From positions 62,001 through 126,000 of the forward strand of contig JAGGAB010000004.1 of the NCBI GenBank assembly GCA_017889705.1: 64,000 nt of DNA, written 5' to 3'. A model generated the notes under the pieces. That model saw nothing but the letters and a program-made list of their open reading frames with translations. It was not told the DNA's origin and ran no database searches. Below are positions 59,496 to 64,000 of the stretch, in pieces (within the stretch, counting starts at the first letter, position 1; each line of letters opens with the position of its first letter). Origin of the DNA: Bacillota bacterium (lineage in GTDB: Bacteria > Bacillota > Negativicutes > Sporomusales > Sporomusaceae). Position numbers and translations under genes: made by a program.

Positions 59496-60353
59496 ATGAA
59501 ATTTTTTGTTCTTGGAGCAACCGGGATGGCAGGGCATGCCATTTCTTTATATTTACAGGAGCAGGGTCATCAGGTTGTCACATTCACAAGAACTCCATTT
59601 TTGTTAACTAAAAACATAATTGGTGATGTCTGTGACTCAAAGCAAATGAAAGATTTCATAAATAAAAACCAATTTGACGCAGTAGTTAATTGCACTGGAA
59701 TACTAAACCAAAATGCCGAAGCAAACAAACAGGAAGCCGTGTTGATAAATAGCTACATACCTCACCATTTGGCATATATTACCCAGGATACTAATACCAA
59801 AATTATTCATCTGAGTACTGATTGTGTGTTTTCCGGACAAGATGGAAATTACCATGAAAAATCTCTTAGAGATGGAGTAACTTTCTATGATCGGTCGAAA
59901 GCTTTAGGAGAACTAGATAACAAGAAGGATTTGACGTTTAGAAATTCTATAATAGGTCCGGACATGAGAGAAAATGGTATAGGATTAGTTAATTGGTTTA
60001 TGAAACAAAGTGGTGTTATTAATGGCTACACAAGGGCTATTTGGACAGGGGTAACTTCCCTTGTTTTAGCAAGGGCAATAGAAAAGGCTACCCGAGATAG
60101 TTTAGTAGGACTGTATAATTTAGTGAATAACTCTAAGATAAGCAAGTACGAGTTACTTGGGCTATTTAACCAGTACCTTAAAAAGAATCAATTAAAAATA
60201 AATAAATGTGACAGTGTCCTTGTGGATAAGTCACTTATAAACAATAGGACTGATTTTAACTTTATTGTACCGTCTTATGAGGATATGGTGGTAGAGATGA
60301 AGGAGTGGATCATAAACCATAAGGAGTTATATAGGCACTACATACTACAATAG
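59496..60353 (+). CDS. SDR-type NDP-sugar reductase (RmlD/FnlB/CapF-like)
   Basis: 285 residues, extended SDR. FFVLGATGMAGHAISLYLQEQGHQV (NAD-binding), VVNCTGILNQNAEANKQEAVLINSYIPHHLA, STDCVFSGQDGNYHEKSLRDGVTFYDRSKALGE with YxxxK. This is the RmlD layout; beside an FnlA-like enzyme it most likely reduces the 4-keto sugar in the FnlB/CapF step. Start ATG overlaps the previous stop (TAAATG). The third enzyme of that path (2-epimerase FnlC/CapG) is not seen; it may lie beyond the window. Confidence 0.8.
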   Translation: MKFFVLGATGMAGHAISLYLQEQGHQVVTFTRTPFLLTKNIIGDVCDSKQMKDFINKNQFDAVVNCTGILNQNAEANKQEAVLINSYIPHHLAYITQDTNTKIIHLSTDCVFSGQDGNYHEKSLRDGVTFYDRSKALGELDNKKDLTFRNSIIGPDMRENGIGLVNWFMKQSGVINGYTRAIWTGVTSLVLARAIEKATRDSLVGLYNLVNNSKISKYELLGLFNQYLKKNQLKINKCDSVLVDKSLINNRTDFNFIVPSYEDMVVEMKEWIINHKELYRHYILQ

Positions 60354-60384
60354 GTAGTTTCATAATTAAGGTGGTATGTGATAA

Positions 60385-61110
60385 ATGGGGAAGACGGTAG
60401 TCATTCTTCAATCAAACTATCTCCCTTGGAGGGGGTATTTCGATCTTATTCATGATGCAGACATATTTGTATTCTATGATGATGTGCAATACACGGTTAA
60501 TGACTGGCGCAACAGAAATAAGATAGTAGCAAATAACAGGCTAATGTGGCTGACTGTACCGGTTTATAGTGATATAAAAAAAAGCATAGATGAAATCGGC
60601 ATTGCAGGTGATAAATATAACTGGCAAAAAAAACATTGGGGGACGATTGTTCAGTTTTATGGAAAAGCGCCATTCTTTGCGGAATATAAGGAATGGTTTG
60701 AAGAAGTTTATGTAAAAATGACGTGGGATCGATTAGCTATTTTAAATCAGTACTTAATCATTAGGATTAGCAGGCTGCTAGGCATAAAAACAGAGTTTGT
60801 AAATGCACGAGATCTGGCAGTATCGGGAGGAAAAACAGAGCGATTGGTGAACATTGTCAAACACTGTAATGCTTCTACTTATATCTCGGGACTTGCTGCG
60901 AAGGCATATTTGGATGAAAATTTATTTTATCTGAACAATATTGAGTTGCGGTACAAAGATTATGAAGGATATCCACAATATCCGCAATTTCAGCAGAAGT
61001 TTGAATCCGGAGTCTCCATAATTGACCTTTTATTCCATGTAGGGAAAAATGCCCCCTATTATATTTGGGAATGGCGCAACGAGAATAATCCGCAATTCAT
61101 AAGGGAGTAG
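60385..61110 (+). CDS. WbqC-family protein
   Basis: 241 residues. KTVVILQSNYLPWRGYFDLIHDADIFVFYDDVQYTVNDWRNRNKIVANNRLMWLTVPV is the WbqC signature (histidine-less PWxGYF..I...D.FvfyDdvQYt..dWrNRnkI). WbqC-like proteins accompany O-antigen and capsule clusters; their biochemical role is not established. It sits 4 bp before asnB. GTGGTATG provides a weak site. Confidence 0.88.
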   Translation: MGKTVVILQSNYLPWRGYFDLIHDADIFVFYDDVQYTVNDWRNRNKIVANNRLMWLTVPVYSDIKKSIDEIGIAGDKYNWQKKHWGTIVQFYGKAPFFAEYKEWFEEVYVKMTWDRLAILNQYLIIRISRLLGIKTEFVNARDLAVSGGKTERLVNIVKHCNASTYISGLAAKAYLDENLFYLNNIELRYKDYEGYPQYPQFQQKFESGVSIIDLLFHVGKNAPYYIWEWRNENNPQFIRE

Positions 61111-61114
61111 CAGT

Positions 61115-62983
61115 ATGTGTGGTATTGTTGGTTTTACCGGTAAGAAAAACGCAGGAATTTTGCGCAAAATGTGCGGTAGCATTATTCACCGTGGACCTGA
61201 TGAGGCTGGATATTATGAAGATGATGAAATATCTCTCGGGATGCGGCGTTTAGCCATAGTTGATCTAGCGTCAGGCCAGCAACCGGTTTTTAATGAAACT
61301 AAGGAAATTGTGGCAGTATTCAATGGGGAAATTTATGATCACCTTATACAGCGTAAAGAATTAGAGAAGAAACATAGATTCTTAACGCACCATTCCGATT
61401 CAGAGGTTATTGTTCATGGGTATGAAGAATATGGGGAACAATGGGCTGCGAAAGTAAACGGAATGTTTGCAATCGCAATATGGGAGAAAAAAGAACAGAC
61501 GCTTTTATTATATCGTGACCGATTGGGGAAAAAGCCACTTTATTTTTGTCAGTCTAATGATGACATAATTTTTGCATCTGAGATTAAAGCATTGCTGCTG
61601 CACCCCTCAGTATCACGTGAACTAGACTATGCTGCATTGGGAAATTATTTTGCAATGAAAAATACCAGTGCGCCGCAGACTGCCTATCGAGCAATAAAGC
61701 AATTACTGCCGGGGCAGATTTTGAAATGGGAAAAAGGTAAAATTGAAACCACTTCTTTTTGGCAGGATAATTTTTCTCCATACGAGGATATTACGCCAAC
61801 CGAAGCCGCTGGCGAAGTAAGGCGGCTGCTGGAGGATTCAGTACGTCTGCGGATGCAGTGTGACGTGCCCTTCGGTGCTTACCTCTCGGGCGGAGTCGAT
61901 TCATCGACAGTTGTGGCGTTTATGAGCAACGAGTGCCAGCAGCCAGTAAAGACATTCTGCTTGGGGTATAAAGATAAAAACGGTTCTCAATTTTGGGGCA
62001 AAAACCAGGATATTGAGTACGCCCGATTGATGGCAAAACGGCTTGGGACAGAGCATTATGAACTGATTATTGACGCAGCTGAATTTGCTGCAGCTATGCC
62101 TAAGGTTATGAAAGCATTTGATGAACCATTTTCCGGAACCATTTCAACTTTTTTTTTATCAGCTCTCATCCGCCAGCATGTAACTGTGGCGCTTTCTGGT
62201 GATGGCGCAGATGAACTGTTTGCCAGCTATTTGCCGCAACGGCTCTCTTATCCGATGGAACATTACTTGAAACTTTACCAACAAGGAAAAACCGATTTGG
62301 CTGATATGAATTTGGGCGAACGCCAAATGTTGTACCCTTTTAGCGATCCAAAACAATTTGAATTTCTTAAAAAAAGTGCATCTACTTCATTGCCTCAGTG
62401 GCGTGAGAAGCTAGCAGTGTTTTCTGTAGCCGAGCGTAAGCAGCTGCTCAACTCAGATATATTTCCACCAGATTCGTTTATTTCGGCGTATAAAAAACTG
62501 GAACTAAATATCGATAAGGGAATAAAAGATCTATTGACCAAGAATTTGATTATTGATCAGCGGGAATTATTGCCGAACCAAATACTGCCGTTTGTGGACC
62601 GCCTGTCAATGGCTCATTCTGTGGAAGTACGGTGCCCGTTTTTAGACTATCGGTTAGTGGAATTTGTGAATCGTTTGCCAGGTTGGTTTAAAATACAAAA
62701 TGGTATTAACAAGTTCATACTAAAAGAAGCTGTCGGCAATTTGTTGCCGGCCGATTTGATTACTAGACCTAAAGAGGGGTTTGTACAGCCAATCTACACG
62801 TGGATGCATACGTCGCTTCAAGAATGGGTTTGTAGGTTATTACATTCATTACCAATGGAGCTGTTCTCTAAAAAATATCTTGATGTAGTGAAAAGTGAAT
62901 ACTTAGCTGGGAACCAAAATTATAATGCGAAAGTTTGGAATTTGGCCTGCTTTGCGTTGTGGTGGAATAATCGCGAGGTATGA
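61115..62983 (+). CDS. asnB: glutamine-hydrolysing asparagine synthase
   Basis: 622 residues. Cys 2 is the glutaminase nucleophile (MCGIVGFTG); the ATP-pyrophosphatase loop SGGVDSS lies near residue 258; SHDSDSEVIVHGYEEYG and YRDRLGKKPLY are typical. In polysaccharide gene clusters AsnB paralogues (e.g. WbpS type) amidate uronic acids or other sugar carboxylates rather than make asparagine. Context with WbqC and sugar genes favours that role. Confidence 0.9.
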   Translation: MCGIVGFTGKKNAGILRKMCGSIIHRGPDEAGYYEDDEISLGMRRLAIVDLASGQQPVFNETKEIVAVFNGEIYDHLIQRKELEKKHRFLTHHSDSEVIVHGYEEYGEQWAAKVNGMFAIAIWEKKEQTLLLYRDRLGKKPLYFCQSNDDIIFASEIKALLLHPSVSRELDYAALGNYFAMKNTSAPQTAYRAIKQLLPGQILKWEKGKIETTSFWQDNFSPYEDITPTEAAGEVRRLLEDSVRLRMQCDVPFGAYLSGGVDSSTVVAFMSNECQQPVKTFCLGYKDKNGSQFWGKNQDIEYARLMAKRLGTEHYELIIDAAEFAAAMPKVMKAFDEPFSGTISTFFLSALIRQHVTVALSGDGADELFASYLPQRLSYPMEHYLKLYQQGKTDLADMNLGERQMLYPFSDPKQFEFLKKSASTSLPQWREKLAVFSVAERKQLLNSDIFPPDSFISAYKKLELNIDKGIKDLLTKNLIIDQRELLPNQILPFVDRLSMAHSVEVRCPFLDYRLVEFVNRLPGWFKIQNGINKFILKEAVGNLLPADLITRPKEGFVQPIYTWMHTSLQEWVCRLLHSLPMELFSKKYLDVVKSEYLAGNQNYNAKVWNLACFALWWNNREV

Positions 62984-62986
62984 AAA

Positions 62987-63553
62987 ATGAATATGTGTAA
63001 CCTTGAATTAATTACAAAGCAGATTATATTGCGATCATTTAGCGAAGAAAATCTGGAGAAGACAAAAAAATGGGCTAACACAGAATTATTACACCCACTT
63101 ATATTGCGAGCTTCATTTGTTTCGGATGAAGTGCATAGGAAATGGTATCAAAATTTGTTGGCTGATCCGAGTAAAATTATCTTTGCAATACAAGAAAAAA
63201 GCGCAGGCGTTCATATCGGTAATACCGGTTTTTATAATTACAGTTGTGAGCATAAACGCGCAGAGTTTTGGATTTTAATTGGCGAACCGGAGTTCTGGGG
63301 TAAGGGATTAGGGTTTTCTACGTTGCAATTGATGTTGCGATATGGTTTTGCAGACCTGGCATTAAATAAAATCTGCCTGCTAGTGAGTGTGAAAAATGGC
63401 CCGGCAATCCGTTTGTATGAACGCTGTGGTTTTTTTACAGAAGGGATTTTACGAAAGCATTACTATATTGAAGATGAGTATATCGATGTATATTCCATGT
63501 CTCTTCTGCGAGATGAATATGATGAAATAGGATTAATGCCGGATAAGGAATAA
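62987..63553 (+). CDS. GNAT-family N-acetyltransferase
   Basis: 188 residues. RimJ/RimL-type GNAT: IILRSFSEENLEKTKKWANTE, FWILIGEPEFWGKGLGFSTLQLMLRYGFADLALNKICLLVSVKNGPAIRLYERCGFFTEGILRKHYY. The acetyl-CoA loop is GKGLGFS. In sugar clusters such enzymes acetylate amino sugars (PseH and WecD are examples). Follows asnB by 3 bp. Confidence 0.88.
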   Translation: MNMCNLELITKQIILRSFSEENLEKTKKWANTELLHPLILRASFVSDEVHRKWYQNLLADPSKIIFAIQEKSAGVHIGNTGFYNYSCEHKRAEFWILIGEPEFWGKGLGFSTLQLMLRYGFADLALNKICLLVSVKNGPAIRLYERCGFFTEGILRKHYYIEDEYIDVYSMSLLRDEYDEIGLMPDKE

Positions 63554-63603
63554 ATTGATCATCCCCTCTGAATTTACTGCTAAATTGAGAGAAGGCGAAT
63601 AAT

Positions 63604-64000
63604 GTGTCATATAAAAGCAATTTAGGCAAAGTCAAACGAATCGAAGAAGCCGTTGACTTTCCTAAGGTCATCTTATTAGATAATACAAGTGCATGCAATT
63701 TACGATGTTCGATGTGTGACCACAGAAATATCACTAAATATCGTAAGATTCAGATGATGGATATGGGATTGTATAAAAAAATTATCGATGAAATTGCTGT
63801 TGAAAAACCAAGTGCCCGAATTTGGGAGATCTTCTTTGGTGATCCGTTTTTGTGCCGTGATATGCCGGAACGGATCAGCTATGCCAAGGACAAAGGCTGC
63901 GAGGATGTAGTACTCAATACGAATGGGGTGCTAATGAAGGCTGAGTGGAGCCGGCAGTATATTGAAGCCGGCTTGGATGCTATCTATGTTGGCATAGATG
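63604..64000 (+). CDS. radical SAM protein, 5' part
   Basis: Starts at GTG 63604 and runs off the window after about 132 residues. DNTSACNLRCSMCDHRN gives the CxxxCxxC cluster motif, with FFGDPFLC and VLNTNGVLM as typical SAM-barrel strands. It is the third modification-type gene in this run, so it likely acts on a sugar or peptide in surface glycan synthesis. The specific reaction cannot be told from this part. Confidence 0.85.
   Translation, partial: MSYKSNLGKVKRIEEAVDFPKVILLDNTSACNLRCSMCDHRNITKYRKIQMMDMGLYKKIIDEIAVEKPSARIWEIFFGDPFLCRDMPERISYAKDKGCEDVVLNTNGVLMKAEWSRQYIEAGLDAIYVGID

Overview
The window reads as chromosomal DNA of a diderm Firmicute of the Negativicutes, most likely Sporomusaceae (Sporomusa-like). 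Ribosome binding sites, sigma-A promoters, a Spo0E-like ORF and a YjfB protein are Firmicute-like. An outer-membrane beta-barrel protein, an AcrAB-type RND pump and ArnT-type lipid glycosyltransferases require an outer membrane. The assignment is inferred from gene content only.

Layout. 1-7.1 kb: organic/amino acid uptake and metabolism (DAACS symporter end, aminotransferase, RraA-like protein, MatC-type carrier), then two uncharacterised membrane proteins. 7.2-13.6 kb: RNase H, a PPOX-fold protein and a MarR regulator sharing a palindromic operator, a stand-alone TipAS domain, and a minus-strand unit of two mini-genes behind a c-di-GMP-I riboswitch. 13.8-18.8 kb: TetR regulator with an RND efflux pump. 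18.9-26.7 kb: small conserved proteins, an outer-membrane barrel, a hydroxyacid dehydrogenase, an ECF (RibU-like) S component and a TctCBA tricarboxylate transporter. 27.5-30.8 kb: motility protein YjfB and a KDPG aldolase-KDG kinase-LacI regulon. 31-32.2 kb: TcdA and small proteins.

32.4-44.0 kb holds the centrepiece, a nitrogenase operon: nifH-nifI1-nifI2-nifD-nifK-nifE-nifN-nifB(NifX domain)-anfO-like-nifV(omega)-nifV(alpha). It is preceded by a sigma-A promoter and a roughly 390-nt leader with two AAUGAR hexaloop hairpins and an intrinsic terminator, which suggests ANTAR-type antitermination. NifH makes the Fe protein, NifDK the catalytic protein, NifB/E/N and NifV the cofactor and its homocitrate, and NifI1/I2 are PII-like switch-off proteins.

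44-53.9 kb: LUD-domain protein, L,D-transpeptidase, and an ArnC-like/ArnT-like/ArnT-like set followed by a two-component system, probably cell-envelope glycan modification. 53.9-58.0 kb: glgA-glgP (minus strand). At 58.2 kb lies the 3' part of an initiator-type tRNA-Met, marking a likely integration boundary. After it comes visibly AT-richer surface-sugar DNA (FnlA- and FnlB-like, WbqC, AsnB, GNAT, radical SAM) that runs off the window.

A bipartite structured repeat (module A about 44 bp, A+B about 118 bp) occurs six times between 8.4 and 32.3 kb. Base-pair changes between copies are compensatory, so it is probably an RNA or a folded mobile element. I do not recognise it as a named family. 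No CRISPR array, complete IS element, rRNA or intact tRNA was seen.
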